Below are positions 1 through 8,205 of a stretch of DNA of 64,000 bases, piece after piece. Origin of the DNA: Terrabacter tumescens (lineage in GTDB: Bacteria > Actinomycetota > Actinomycetes > Actinomycetales > Dermatophilaceae); the NCBI RefSeq assembly GCF_014646815.1, contig NZ_BMNZ01000012.1, positions 1 through 64,000 of the forward strand, read 5' to 3'. The position numbers were made by a program, and so were the translations under genes. Position 1 is the first letter of the stretch. Every line of letters starts with the position of its first letter. The notes beneath the pieces were generated by a model. That model was not told the origin of the DNA. It saw only the letters and a program-made list of their open reading frames with translations, and did no database searches.

Positions 1-992
1 CCAAGTCCGACGGCAAAGGCACCACCGGCACCGACCTGCCCGAAGGCACCCGCCTCCAGCTCGACCCCACCCTGACCGCCACCGACCTGACCAACCTCGG
101 CGTCACCACCACAGCCCTGCCCATCGCCCGCGCCCTGCAGCAGTACGGCATGTACCTCGTCGACAACTCCGGCTCCGCCAAGATCTACCTCCAGGACCGC
201 ACCTCCGCCGGCTGGGACACCACCATCAACCGCACCATCCTCGGCACCATCCCCTGGACCCGCTTCCGCGCCGTCAGCCCCTCTGCCACCCCCACCCCCA
301 CCAGCACCTCCACGCCCACGTCGACAGCGACCACTACGGCAACGGCAACGGCAACGCCGACCGGCACGGCCTCGTCGACCGCCGGCTCGGCGGTAGCGAA
401 CATGACGTTCGAGCAGCGCAGCCTCACCGGCGCCAACGGCGCGTCATACGTCGATGGCCCGGTGCAGCTCAACACCACCACCCCGGTGGCGGGCGTCGCC
501 TCGGCCCGCTTCGCGCGAGGCGTCACGTCGGCGGCCTTCCTCGAGCAGCGCTTCGCCGCCTCGCCCGAGCACTGGGTCGACCTGACGTTGAGGGTCGACA
601 CCCTGCCGACGTCGGACACGCGCATCGTGCAGTCCCTCAACGCGACAGGATCTGGCACGGTGACAACTGGCTCGTTCTGGCTGCGGCCCGACGGCACCCT
701 CCTGCTGCGCAACTACAACACGACCGTCGGGTCCCCGGGTCCGAGGCTCGCCCCTCGCACCGCCTACCGGCTTCGTCTCCACCAGCGCACGAACACCGAC
801 GGCACGATCGCGCTCGAGGGTTACCTCGCGCCTCAGGGCTCTGCTTTCGAGGCCCCCTTCGCCTCGGCGCCGTCACTGGGTGCGGCCACTCGAAGCGTTG
901 CCGTGGTGCGCGTGGGCAGCATGGCGAGCAACAACACGCTGGACGCGACGACCGACGACGTCCGCATCACGGCGGGGCCCGCCGCCCCGTGA
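1..992 (+). CDS. C-terminal part of a large secreted protein with Ser/Thr-rich linker and jelly-roll-like C-terminal domain
   Basis: The reading frame is open from base 3 to a TGA at 990-992, so the 5' end lies outside the window. The visible N-terminal part contains the stretches IARALQQYGMYLVDNSGSA and DRTSAGWDT, a type of sequence I associate with actinobacterial secreted carbohydrate-active or surface proteins; that link is from memory. A linker of about 35 residues rich in Thr, Pro, Ser and Ala (bases about 285-390) is typical of exported multidomain proteins. The last 200 residues look like an all-beta, LamG or concanavalin-like module (alternating short strands, no catalytic motif seen). 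The protein probably acts at or outside the cell surface. The next gene is convergent and starts 40 bases later. The exact function is not recognised. Confidence 0.6.
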   Translation, partial: KSDGKGTTGTDLPEGTRLQLDPTLTATDLTNLGVTTTALPIARALQQYGMYLVDNSGSAKIYLQDRTSAGWDTTINRTILGTIPWTRFRAVSPSATPTPTSTSTPTSTATTTATATATPTGTASSTAGSAVANMTFEQRSLTGANGASYVDGPVQLNTTTPVAGVASARFARGVTSAAFLEQRFAASPEHWVDLTLRVDTLPTSDTRIVQSLNATGSGTVTTGSFWLRPDGTLLLRNYNTTVGSPGPRLAPRTAYRLRLHQRTNTDGTIALEGYLAPQGSAFEAPFASAPSLGAATRSVAVVRVGSMASNNTLDATTDDVRITAGPAAP

Positions 993-1032
993 GGTAAGGA
1001 CCTGACTGACCGTCGGACGACCTGCCCCAGCG

Positions 1033-1683
1033 TCACCCTCGCAGGCGCTGGGGCCAGGTCTCGGTGTCCCCGTGCGCGGAGATCAGGGCCGCCGCCTCCA
1101 GTCGCGAGTGGACGCCCAGCTTCGAGAGCAGGTGCTGCACGTGAGTCCTGGCGGTGGCGTGCCTGATCCCGAGCTCTGAGGCGATCTGTTTGGTGGTCAA
1201 GCCGCGAGTGATGCATCTGAGGACGTCCCACTCACGTTCGGTGAGGAAGCGCGCCGACCACAGCGGTCCCTTGCTGACGGGCGCCGCGAACGCCTGCCGG
1301 AGCAGCTGCGGGTCGACGGTCACGTGACCCTGGACGGCGCGATCCATGGCCTCGCAGATGTCCTGGATGGTCCTGGACTTGCTCACGAAACCCGTGGCGC
1401 CCGCACCCAGCACGGCAGCGACGACGTGGGGCTCCAGGGTCGCCGACAGGACGACGACCCGTGTCCGAGGGTGCAGCTCGGTCATCCGACGAAGCACGAC
1501 ATCGCAGGTGCCCTCGGGGTAGCAGTAGTCCAGCAGGCACACGTCGGGGTCGTGGGTGCCGACCGCGTCGAGCGCTGCCTCGGCGGTCACCGTGGCCGCT
1601 ACGACGTCGTGACCTCGCGCGGTCAGCGACGCGCTGAGGGAGTCGAGCAGCACGCGGTGGTCGTCGGAGACGACGATCCTCAC
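1033..1683 (-). CDS. NarL/FixJ-type response regulator with LuxR DNA-binding domain
   Basis: About 216 aa. The N-terminal receiver domain has the acidic pair SDD at residues 6-8, the phospho-acceptor Asp52 in CLLDYCYPEG, the conserved Ser/Thr in VVVLSAT and Lys in FVSKS. A LuxR-type helix-turn-helix fills the C-terminus (LTEREWDVLRCITRGLTTKQ, then IASELGIRHATARTHVQHLL). The GTG start at 1683-1681 overlaps the TGA of the upstream kinase (GTGA), so the two are translationally coupled; a longer in-frame extension to 2025 is just readthrough under the kinase gene. It should be phosphorylated by the kinase next door and bind DNA. Target genes are not evident. Confidence 0.9.
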   Translation of the reverse strand: MRIVVSDDHRVLLDSLSASLTARGHDVVAATVTAEAALDAVGTHDPDVCLLDYCYPEGTCDVVLRRMTELHPRTRVVVLSATLEPHVVAAVLGAGATGFVSKSRTIQDICEAMDRAVQGHVTVDPQLLRQAFAAPVSKGPLWSARFLTEREWDVLRCITRGLTTKQIASELGIRHATARTHVQHLLSKLGVHSRLEAAALISAHGDTETWPQRLRG

Positions 1684-2363
1684 GACGCCACCGTCCAGGC
1701 GACGCGAGGGACCTCCATCGTCACGACTGCCCCGCCATGGTCGCCGTTCCGCAGGGAGAATCCGCCCTGACAGTCCGCCAGGATCGCACGCACCGTCGTC
1801 AGGCCCAGGGAGTGCTGAGGCGCCAGACGGCCGAGTCCCGGACCGTCGTCGCTGATCACCACTCGACCGAGCCCACCGTGCTGCGAGACCACGACGGTCA
1901 CGTGGCCGCCTTGACCTGCGGCACGGATGGCGTTGTCCAGCAGGCACAGCACCGCCCGCTCGAGCGCCGGCCCACGGCCCTGGACGCGGACCGGGTCGAG
2001 GACCTCCAGCGACGGTGCGCAGCACGCGCCAGCCGCGGCGAGGGTGATCGCGTGCCTCACGACGGCGGCGAGGTCCGCGTCCGAGGGGCCCATGTCAGCG
2101 GGGCTGCCCAGAACCAGGTCGACCAACGTGGCCAGCCAGTTCACCTCTTCGAGGAGTGCCGTCATCTTCTCCTCACTGGACCGTTCACCCGTGTCGGTCG
2201 CCATGAGACGCAGCGCCGTGAGTGGCTGCCGCAGGTCGTGGCACAGGGCTCGAACGGTCTCGGACGGAGTCGTGGCCGGCGACGAGACCGCCCCGGCGCC
2301 AACTAGCGGAAGTGAGCTGACGAGCGCATCTTTTGCCTCGGCAGCGGAGTCTTGCAGGTACAT
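1680..2363 (-). CDS. Soluble sensor histidine kinase without membrane or sensor domain
   Basis: 227 aa. The phospho-acceptor box reads HDLRQPLTALR (near residue 42), followed by a HATPase domain with N-box LLDNAIRAAG, G1-type motif SDDGPGLG and a final SLGLTTVRA box. The first 35 residues are low-complexity and contain no membrane segment, PAS or GAF domain, so the input signal is unclear; the kinase may read a cytoplasmic partner. ATG at 2363-2361 is preceded by a GGGGGG Shine-Dalgarno-like stretch at 5 nt spacing. It forms a two-gene operon with the response regulator that follows with a 4-nt overlap. Confidence 0.85.
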   Translation of the reverse strand: MYLQDSAAEAKDALVSSLPLVGAGAVSSPATTPSETVRALCHDLRQPLTALRLMATDTGERSSEEKMTALLEEVNWLATLVDLVLGSPADMGPSDADLAAVVRHAITLAAAGACCAPSLEVLDPVRVQGRGPALERAVLCLLDNAIRAAGQGGHVTVVVSQHGGLGRVVISDDGPGLGRLAPQHSLGLTTVRAILADCQGGFSLRNGDHGGAVVTMEVPRVAWTVAS

Positions 2364-2785
2364 CGGAACCCCCCACGGGTAAGTCTCACGCCCGGACTTG
2401 GGCAGGCTGCTTCACCCGGTCCGTGACGCCCCCGAAGTCGAGGATCCGGTGCCTCCTGGCCCCCCCAGTCGCGCTCCGTCGTCCTCGCGGAGTCAACATA
2501 TCTCGATGGTTCACGGGCGGTTGAAGAACGGGAAATCTTCGGGCCGATTTCCGAACACCATTACCTGTAGAGCAATTCGCAGGTTCGGCATTCAGGACGG
2601 ATGGGGCGGATCCTCCGGGGTGATCTCATTCCCGCGTAAATCGCACCGCACCCGGGTCGGGTGGCCGGCCGCAGACGCGGGGAGCGCACGGCATACGCCC
2701 CCTCCTCGCCGGCGAGCACGAAGGCGTGTCGCCCGTCTTCGTCAGGCGTGGGGCACGGCGTTGTACCGGGAGCGCCCGGACCCAC
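2364..2785. other. Divergent intergenic region (about 420 bp), no gene seen
   Basis: The region lies between the kinase start (2363, minus) and the helicase promoter. Bases about 2490-2640 are relatively AT-rich. I see no convincing small ORF. It contains one inverted repeat (2531-2552) and one copy of the iterated word GGCATAC (2690-2696). Promoters for both flanking genes should be here. Confidence 0.5.
2531..2552. promoter_or_regulatory. Inverted repeat, possible operator
   Basis: GGAAATC (2531-2537) and GATTTCC (2546-2552) form a perfect 7-bp inverted repeat around an 8-nt centre. It sits in the AT-richer part of the divergent region upstream of the kinase and helicase genes. Its function is inferred only from position. 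Confidence 0.3.
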
Positions 2786-2797
2786 TACCGTCGAGTG
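2786..2797 (+). promoter_or_regulatory. -10 box TACCGT placed for leaderless transcription of the helicase gene
   Basis: TACCGT (2786-2791) is followed by 6 nt and then GTG at 2798. The pattern TANNNT-N6/7-start codon recurs at four other genes in this window and supports choosing this start. No clear -35 box is visible. Confidence 0.45.
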
Positions 2798-4612
2798 GTG
2801 AGCGAGCCGAGTGTGGAGTCCCCCGTCAACGAGTCACCCGAGGAGGCGTCGTCGGCCGGGGAGGCCCCGCCGGAGCCCGATCGCGTCTCGTTCGCCGACC
2901 TCGGTCTCGACGACAAGGTGCTCAAGGCGCTGCGCGACGTCGGCTACGAGCACCCCTCGCCGATCCAGGCCGCGACGATCCCCGCCCTGCTCGAGGGGCG
3001 CCACGTCGTCGGCCTCGCGCAGACCGGCACCGGCAAGACGGCCGCCTTCGCACTGCCGATCCTCAGCCGGCTCGACCTCAAGCAGAAGTCGCCGCAGGCG
3101 CTGGTCCTCGCGCCGACCCGCGAGCTCGCCCTGCAGGTCTGCGAGGCGTTCGAGCGGTATGCCGCCCACCTCAAGGGCGTGCACGTGCTGCCCGTCTACG
3201 GTGGCCAGGCCTACGGCGTGCAGCTGAGCGCGCTGCGCCGCGGCGTGCACATCGTCGTCGGCACCCCGGGCCGCATCATGGACCACCTCGAGAAGGGCAC
3301 GCTCGACCTCAGCGAGCTGCGCTTCCTCGTGCTCGACGAGGCCGACGAGATGCTCAAGATGGGCTTCGCCGACGACGTCGAGACGATCCTCGCCGACACC
3401 CCGGACGACAAGCACGTCGCGCTCTTCTCCGCGACGATGCCCTCGCAGATCCGGCGCATCTCGAAGAAGTACCTCCAGGACCCGGTCGAGATCACCGTCA
3501 AGTCCACGACGTCGACGGCGCCGAACATCACGCAGCGCTACCTCACGGTCAGCTACCCGCAGAAGGTCGACGCCCTGACCCGCATCCTCGAGGTCGAGAA
3601 CTTCGAGGGGATGATCGTCTTCGTCCGCACCAAGAACGAGACCGAGACGCTCGCGGAGAAGCTTCGGGCGCGAGGCTTCTCGGCGATGGCGATCAACGGT
3701 GACATCGCGCAGAACCAGCGCGAGCGCACTGTCGACCAGCTGAAGTCGGGCAAGCTCGACATCCTCGTCGCCACCGACGTCGCGGCCCGCGGCCTCGACG
3801 TCGAGCGCATCAGCCACGTCGTCAACTACGACATCCCGACCGACACGGAGTCCTACGTCCACCGCATCGGCCGCACCGGTCGCGCCGGGCGCAGCGGTGA
3901 CGCGATCTCGTTCGTCACCCCGCGAGAGCGCCACCTGCTCAAGGCGATCGAGAAGGCGACCCGCCAGTCGCTCGTGCCGATGACGATGCCGAGCGTCGAG
4001 GACATCAACGCGACGCGCCTGACCCGCTTCGACGACGCCATCACGGCGGCGCTCTCGGGCGACAAGATCGACGTCTTCCGCGACGTCATCGCGCACTACG
4101 TCAACGAGCACAACGTGCCCGAGGCCGACGTCGCGGCAGCGCTGGCGGTCGTGCTCCAGGGTGACGAGCCGATGCTCCTCGATCCCGAGCAGGCCCGTCC
4201 CGCAAGGACGGTCGACGACCGCGGCCCCCGTGACCGGCGTGACGACCGACGCGACGACCGCGGCTCGCGCGGCCGCAGCGACCGCGGAGACCGAGCCGAC
4301 CGAGGCCTGCGACGCGGCACCTCCGGCCCCATGGCGACCTACCGCATCGCGGTCGGCCGGCGGCATCGGGTCGAGCCGCGACAGATCGTCGGCGCCCTGG
4401 CCAACGAGGGCGGTCTCGGCCGGAACGACTTCGGGCACATCGACATCCGCGCCGACCACTCGCTCGTCGAGCTCCCCGCCACGCTCCCCCCGGGCACGAT
4501 GGACAAGCTGCGCACGACGCGCATCTCGGGTCAGCTCATCGAGCTGAGCGAGGACCGCGGCCCACGCGGTGGCGGCACGAAGAAGCCGTACACCAAGCGC
4601 CCCCGCGACTGA
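2798..4612 (+). CDS. deaD: DEAD-box ATP-dependent RNA helicase with DbpA-type RNA-binding domain
   Basis: About 604 aa. All helicase motifs are present: Q motif (GYEHPSPIQ, about 49-57), Walker A AQTGTGKT (74-81), PTREL (106-110), TPGR (156-159), DEAD (180-183), SAT (211-213), ARGLD and HRIGRTGRAGR. After a charged linker rich in Arg and Asp (about residues 465-505) comes a C-terminal domain of the DbpA/CsdA RNA-binding family (YRIAVGRRHRVEPRQIVGAL through LIELSED). This is the build of DeaD/CsdA helicases, which unwind structured RNA in cold adaptation, ribosome assembly and mRNA decay. The GTG start at 2798 is chosen because it fits a leaderless -10; GTG 2795 is the alternative. A strong hairpin follows the stop codon. 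Confidence 0.93.
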   Translation: MSEPSVESPVNESPEEASSAGEAPPEPDRVSFADLGLDDKVLKALRDVGYEHPSPIQAATIPALLEGRHVVGLAQTGTGKTAAFALPILSRLDLKQKSPQALVLAPTRELALQVCEAFERYAAHLKGVHVLPVYGGQAYGVQLSALRRGVHIVVGTPGRIMDHLEKGTLDLSELRFLVLDEADEMLKMGFADDVETILADTPDDKHVALFSATMPSQIRRISKKYLQDPVEITVKSTTSTAPNITQRYLTVSYPQKVDALTRILEVENFEGMIVFVRTKNETETLAEKLRARGFSAMAINGDIAQNQRERTVDQLKSGKLDILVATDVAARGLDVERISHVVNYDIPTDTESYVHRIGRTGRAGRSGDAISFVTPRERHLLKAIEKATRQSLVPMTMPSVEDINATRLTRFDDAITAALSGDKIDVFRDVIAHYVNEHNVPEADVAAALAVVLQGDEPMLLDPEQARPARTVDDRGPRDRRDDRRDDRGSRGRSDRGDRADRGLRRGTSGPMATYRIAVGRRHRVEPRQIVGALANEGGLGRNDFGHIDIRADHSLVELPATLPPGTMDKLRTTRISGQLIELSEDRGPRGGGTKKPYTKRPRD

Positions 4613-4633
4613 GCCGGGCAGCGCCGGCGCGCT

Positions 4634-4665
4634 GACGGCATACGCCCTCGATGGCGTATGCCGTC
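4634..4665 (+). terminator. Hairpin downstream of the helicase gene
   Basis: GACGGCATACGCC (4634-4646) and GGCGTATGCCGTC (4653-4665) form a perfect 13-bp stem with a 6-nt loop, 22 nt after the stop. There is no U-run, as is common for actinobacterial terminators. Each arm carries a copy of the iterated word GGCATAC. Confidence 0.6.
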
Positions 4666-4693
4666 GGGTGTCGGCCGTGTGTCATGCGGCCCT

Positions 4694-4748
4694 GCAGCCC
4701 CGGCGGTTCGTCGGCGCCGTCGGCGTCCGACGCCCTCGCCGGGGCTGC
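4694..4748. repeat. 12-bp inverted repeat enclosing a smaller hairpin
   Basis: GCAGCCCCGGCG (4694-4705) is perfectly complementary to CGCCGGGGCTGC (4737-4748). The 31-nt interior itself contains GGCGTC-C-GACGCC (4722-4734). The nested fold could be a second terminator or a structured RNA. Confidence 0.35.
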
Positions 4749-4834
4749 TAGACCTCCCACCCCGAGCAACGGGCAGGCCGCCGTTGCGATGCGCGCTCGA
4801 TGCCTCATCGGTGCTCCTCCCCTGACCGTCGTCC

Positions 4835-4846
4835 ACCACGCGTGGT
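4835..4846. promoter_or_regulatory. 12-bp palindrome ACCACGCGTGGT, possible operator
   Basis: A perfect palindrome about 200 bp upstream of the LuxR-type regulator gene. Dyad symmetry suits a dimeric regulator. The assignment is positional inference. Confidence 0.3.
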
Positions 4847-5040
4847 CTGGACGTCGAGATCGAGCTGCGCGTCACAACCTCCCCTGACGGCCGCCGTTCG
4901 TGCCATTGTGATGAGCGAGGGCTTCGCGGCATTAGTGCCTCTTCGGACACCTTGACGGGCGCCGCGACCGTCACCGTAACAGGACCGTGCACGAAGAAGG
5001 ACGCGTGGGGGCCGTCGGACCTCCCGCAGGAGGGGTTGAG

Positions 5041-5832
5041 GTGTCGGACCGTCGCCGGCTCGCGGCAGCCACCGCGCGTGACCTCGCGGTCGCCGCTGCC
5101 CGTGGCGAGTCCTTGGCGCCGTGGCTGCCGGCGGTCTTGGGGGCCCTGCGGGCCGAGGCCGGTGTCGGCGTCACGCGGATCGACCGTTCGGGGGCCTCCG
5201 TCGGGATCTCGGTGGAGACCGCCGGCTCGGGGCCGGTCTCGGACGAGCTCGCGGGGCTCGCGGCCGAGGTGGCCGACCAGCACCCGGCCCTCATGGCGCT
5301 GTCGCCCACCGAGGCCGTGCGCGTCAGCGACCTCGTCGTCATCAAGGACTTCTGGCACACCGAGGTCTACGAGCGCATGCACGGCTACCTCGACGGGCGC
5401 TACCCCATGGCGATGCTGCTGCACGCGTCGCCGACGGAGGTGATGTTCATCGGCGCGCACCGCTCGTCGTCCGACTTCGGCGACGAGGACGTGGAGGCAC
5501 TCGAGCTCATCCAACGCCCGCTCGCCGCTGCGCTGGCCTTCCGTGCCGCGCTCGACGCGACGACGGCCGTGCTGCGACAGGAGGGCGAGGGGGCAGCACC
5601 CGTGGGGATCGCCGGGCCGGCCGCGCTGTGTGCCGACTACCGTCCGACGCGCCGCGAGGCCGAGGTGCTGGCCCTGGCCGCCGCCGGCTGGACGAACGTG
5701 CGCATCGCCCGGCAGCTCGGCATCGCGGAGCGGACGGTGCGCAAGCACCTCAGCTCGGTCTACGAGCAGTCCGGGCGCAGCGGGCGCGCCGCTGCGGCAG
5801 CGTGGTGGGCGAGCCTGCAGGACAACGACTGA
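5041..5832 (+). CDS. LuxR-family transcriptional regulator with GAF-like N-terminal domain
   Basis: About 263 aa. The C-terminal 65 residues are a LuxR helix-turn-helix (RPTRREAEVLALAAAGWTNV then IARQLGIAERTVRKHLSSVY). The N-terminal 180 residues have no receiver Asp and read like a GAF/autoinducer-type sensory fold (VIKDFWHTEVYERMHGYLDG, FIGAHRSSSDFGDEDVEALE). It is therefore a single-component regulator, not a phospho-receiver. GTG at 5041 has a strong AGGAGGGG at 5028-5035 with 5-nt spacing, which decides this start over GTG 4987. The ligand and targets are unknown; the palindrome at 4835-4846 is a candidate autoregulatory site. Confidence 0.85.
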   Translation: MSDRRRLAAATARDLAVAAARGESLAPWLPAVLGALRAEAGVGVTRIDRSGASVGISVETAGSGPVSDELAGLAAEVADQHPALMALSPTEAVRVSDLVVIKDFWHTEVYERMHGYLDGRYPMAMLLHASPTEVMFIGAHRSSSDFGDEDVEALELIQRPLAAALAFRAALDATTAVLRQEGEGAAPVGIAGPAALCADYRPTRREAEVLALAAAGWTNVRIARQLGIAERTVRKHLSSVYEQSGRSGRAAAAAWWASLQDND

Positions 5833-5941
5833 GCCGGTGGGCGGGCGGCGCTGGCGCCGTCGGTGTCCACCGCGCCCGTCCCCTCGGATCAAACCGATGG
5901 CGTATGCCGTCCGCCTCCTCCCGCCCGCCACACCCTTCTCG

Positions 5942-5953
5942 TAGAGTCGGCCC
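5942..5953 (+). promoter_or_regulatory. -10 box TAGAGT for leaderless transcription of the ATPase gene
   Basis: TAGAGT (5942-5947) is followed by 6 nt and ATG at 5954. No Shine-Dalgarno sequence is present, which fits a leaderless mRNA. Confidence 0.45.
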
Positions 5954-6694
5954 ATGGGGGACGACTGGATGGCGCCACTGCCGGTCCGGCGCGTACGCCG
6001 GTCCGACGACGCGACCCTGGCCCCCGGGCAGTGGCCCGCGACGCTCGCCCCGGTCGCGCACGTCCTCGAGCACGGTCTCGAGCTCTCGCAGGCCACCGTC
6101 GTCGTCGGTGAGAACGGGACGGGGAAGTCGACGTTCGTCGAGGCGGTCGCGACGGCATACGGCCTCTCGCCGGAAGGTGGCTCGACGGGTGCTCGCCACT
6201 CGACACGGGTCTCGGAATCGCCTCTGGCCGAGTCGATCTCGCTGGTGCGGGGTGCCGGTGCGGCACGCTGGGGCTACTTCCTGCGGGCCGAGACGATGCA
6301 CGGCCTCTTCACCTATCTCGAGGACAACCCGTCGCCGCGCGGCGAGACCCGCTTCCACGAGCTGAGCCACGGTGAGTCGTTCCTCGCGATGCTGGGCAGC
6401 AAGCGCTTCGACAGCGAGGGCTTCTTCGTCATGGACGAGCCCGAGGCTGGGCTGTCGTTCAACGCCCAGCTCGCGCTCGTCGGCGCTATGATCCAGCTCG
6501 TGTCGCAGCCCGGCGTGCAGGTGCTCATCGCGACGCACTCACCGGTCGTCGCGAGCCTGCCCGGCGCGACGATCCTCGAGTTCGACGAGGACGGCATTCA
6601 CGAGCGCGCGTGGGACGACCTCGACCTCGTCGAGCACCATCGCCGCTTCCTCGAGGCACCCGAGCGCTACCTCCGCCACCTGCGCTACGAGTAG
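5954..6694 (+). CDS. Stand-alone AAA ATPase (AAA_21/ABC-like, ATP-binding domain only)
   Basis: 246 aa. Walker A GENGTGKST (near residue 52), an ABC-like signature LSHGES (about 136), Walker B FFVMDEPEAGLS and a switch histidine in IATHSP. These proteins resemble the ATPase heads of ABC/SMC-type enzymes but carry no membrane domain. No partner gene lies beside it: the upstream gene is a separate LuxR regulator and the downstream gene is convergent. A role in DNA or nucleoprotein handling, or in phage defence, is possible but not supported by context. The start is fixed by the leaderless -10 box. Confidence 0.85.
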   Translation: MGDDWMAPLPVRRVRRSDDATLAPGQWPATLAPVAHVLEHGLELSQATVVVGENGTGKSTFVEAVATAYGLSPEGGSTGARHSTRVSESPLAESISLVRGAGAARWGYFLRAETMHGLFTYLEDNPSPRGETRFHELSHGESFLAMLGSKRFDSEGFFVMDEPEAGLSFNAQLALVGAMIQLVSQPGVQVLIATHSPVVASLPGATILEFDEDGIHERAWDDLDLVEHHRRFLEAPERYLRHLRYE

Positions 6695-6701
6695 GGGCCG
6701 G

Positions 6702-8198
6702 TCAGAGAGGCGCTCGCAGCAGGACGTACTCGGAGCCGCGTTGGACGACCGTCCACTGGGCCTGTTTCGAGAGCGCCTCCACGACGGGCTGGTCCTTCGC
6801 CAGCAGGGCGTACGTGCAGCCCGTCTTGCTCACATAGGCCTGCCAACCGGGTGCAGCACGCTCGAAGTCGACGTGCTCCTTGACGTGCCCGGTGGCGTAG
6901 ATCTCGGTCCGCCCGTCGATCGTCGGGCGCACGTTGGGGTGACGCCAGATGAGCCAGCCGCCGACGCCGTAGCTGTTGCACACGACGGTGTCCTGCGGCA
7001 GGGCGGCGAGCGGCACGTCGAGGTCGTTGGCACCCCACGTCGGGACGGCAGCCCTGGAGGGCAGCAGGAGCGCGGCGACGAGCAGGCCCAGCGCGGTGAG
7101 GCCGAGGGTTAGGCCGACCTCTCGGCGGGTCACCGGTTCACGGTCACGAGGGAGCAGGCCCTGGATGGTCGCGGCCGCCACCGGCGCGATGACGGCGGCA
7201 CCGACCGCCACGGTCCGGCTGTAGAGCAGCGCCAGCCCGATCGCGAGGCCGACGAGCAGGATGTCCGTCCAGCGAGCCCGCTCCCGCGACCGAGCCCAGA
7301 CGAGCACCACGGTGCCTGCGAGGACGAGGAACGCGATGAAGCCGGGCTGTCGGATCGAGGGCGGCATCCACTCCTCGATGTACTGGGTCGTCTCGTTGAC
7401 GGCGAATGGCGACAGCAGCAGGGACGGCCCGGTCGGCGTGATGGCCGCGGCCGCGAGCGAGCCGAGCGGCACGAGCGCCAGGCGCAGCCACTGCCGACGG
7501 GTGACTGCGCGGTCGAGAGCGATGCCGGCCAGGGCGACGACGCCGATGACGACGCCGAAGAACCACATCCCGTGCGTGCACGCCCAGACCCAGGTGACCG
7601 GGATGAGCCACCAGCGGGGACGTGCATCCGCAGCGGAGCGGAGCCAGGCCGCCGTGAAGGCCACGGCGAAGGCGAAGGACAGCAGATGCGGTCGCAACGA
7701 CAGGCTCTGGCTCATCGCCACGAACGCGACTGAGGTGACGGCCGCCGAGGCGAGCAGCGACGCGCGCGGACGGGTGGCGCGCCACAGGGTGAGCCCAATG
7801 ACCGCCCCTCCGAGAGGCAGCAACCACGCAACCCCGGGCATCCCGAGCAGCTGTTGGGTCACGCTCATGAGCAGCTCCGGGAGCCATTCGTGAAGGCGCC
7901 ACGGCTGGGTCGACATCGTGCTCCACGGGTCGGGCCCGTTGAAGATCCACGTCTGGCGGAGTCGATCGCCGGCGGCGAGGTGCCAGAAGGTGTCGGGGTC
8001 GCCGATAGGTCGCGCGAGCTGGACCAGGGCAATCAGGATGATGAGGCCCGGAAGCGCTTGAAGCACTCGCAGAGGCAATGGCCCCTTCCGACCCTTGATT
8101 GTCCGATCGTCGTCCTGGTCGTGGCCGACGACAGGACGCAGGTCCGAGCCCTTGCCCAGATCGGCGGGCGCAGCCCTGCTCGTCGTGTCGCTCGTCAC
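6702..8198 (-). CDS. Polytopic membrane protein, GT-C-like (paralogue 1)
   Basis: About 498 aa. After about 45 polar residues come some 10-11 membrane segments and a soluble C-terminal domain of about 130 residues. A conserved acidic motif follows the first membrane segment: GDPDTFWHLAAGDRL, then HEWLPELL. This Asp-Pro-Asp loop is typical of GT-C glycosyltransferase-like proteins that use polyprenyl-linked donors. The C-terminus (VVCNSYGVGGWLIW, VRPTIDGRTEIYATG) aligns closely with the product of 10405-11832, so the two are paralogues. The GTG start at 8198 lies 7 nt after the acyltransferase stop. A role in surface-glycan or pilus modification is inference. Confidence 0.7.
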   Translation of the reverse strand: MTSDTTSRAAPADLGKGSDLRPVVGHDQDDDRTIKGRKGPLPLRVLQALPGLIILIALVQLARPIGDPDTFWHLAAGDRLRQTWIFNGPDPWSTMSTQPWRLHEWLPELLMSVTQQLLGMPGVAWLLPLGGAVIGLTLWRATRPRASLLASAAVTSVAFVAMSQSLSLRPHLLSFAFAVAFTAAWLRSAADARPRWWLIPVTWVWACTHGMWFFGVVIGVVALAGIALDRAVTRRQWLRLALVPLGSLAAAAITPTGPSLLLSPFAVNETTQYIEEWMPPSIRQPGFIAFLVLAGTVVLVWARSRERARWTDILLVGLAIGLALLYSRTVAVGAAVIAPVAAATIQGLLPRDREPVTRREVGLTLGLTALGLLVAALLLPSRAAVPTWGANDLDVPLAALPQDTVVCNSYGVGGWLIWRHPNVRPTIDGRTEIYATGHVKEHVDFERAAPGWQAYVSKTGCTYALLAKDQPVVEALSKQAQWTVVQRGSEYVLLRAPL

Positions 8199-8205
8199 CG
8201 AGCGA

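Larger units (their letters stand above)
4613..5040. other. Intergenic region (428 bp) with hairpins, no confident gene
   Basis: The region lies between the helicase stop and the LuxR regulator. It holds a perfect 13-bp hairpin (4634-4665), a 12-bp inverted repeat with 31-nt spacing (4694-4748) and a 12-bp palindrome (4835-4846). Short ORFs here on both strands lack ribosome-binding sites and look accidental. A small structured RNA cannot be excluded. Confidence 0.5.

Noticed and set aside
2834-4459. Long minus-strand frame opposite the DEAD-box helicase
   Set aside because: The plus strand carries every helicase motif; the antisense product is compositionally biased and has no recognisable domain.
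4634-4665. Hairpin as a phage or element attachment site
   Set aside because: No integrase, tRNA or direct repeats nearby; termination after deaD explains it better.
4536-4808. Short minus-strand ORF with a signal-peptide-like start overlapping the deaD 3' end
   Set aside because: No ribosome-binding site; the second half is antisense to the helicase and the composition is that of shadow coding.
4651-4887. Short plus-strand ORF in the spacer after deaD
   Set aside because: It starts inside the terminator hairpin, has no ribosome-binding site and shows no domain-like sequence.
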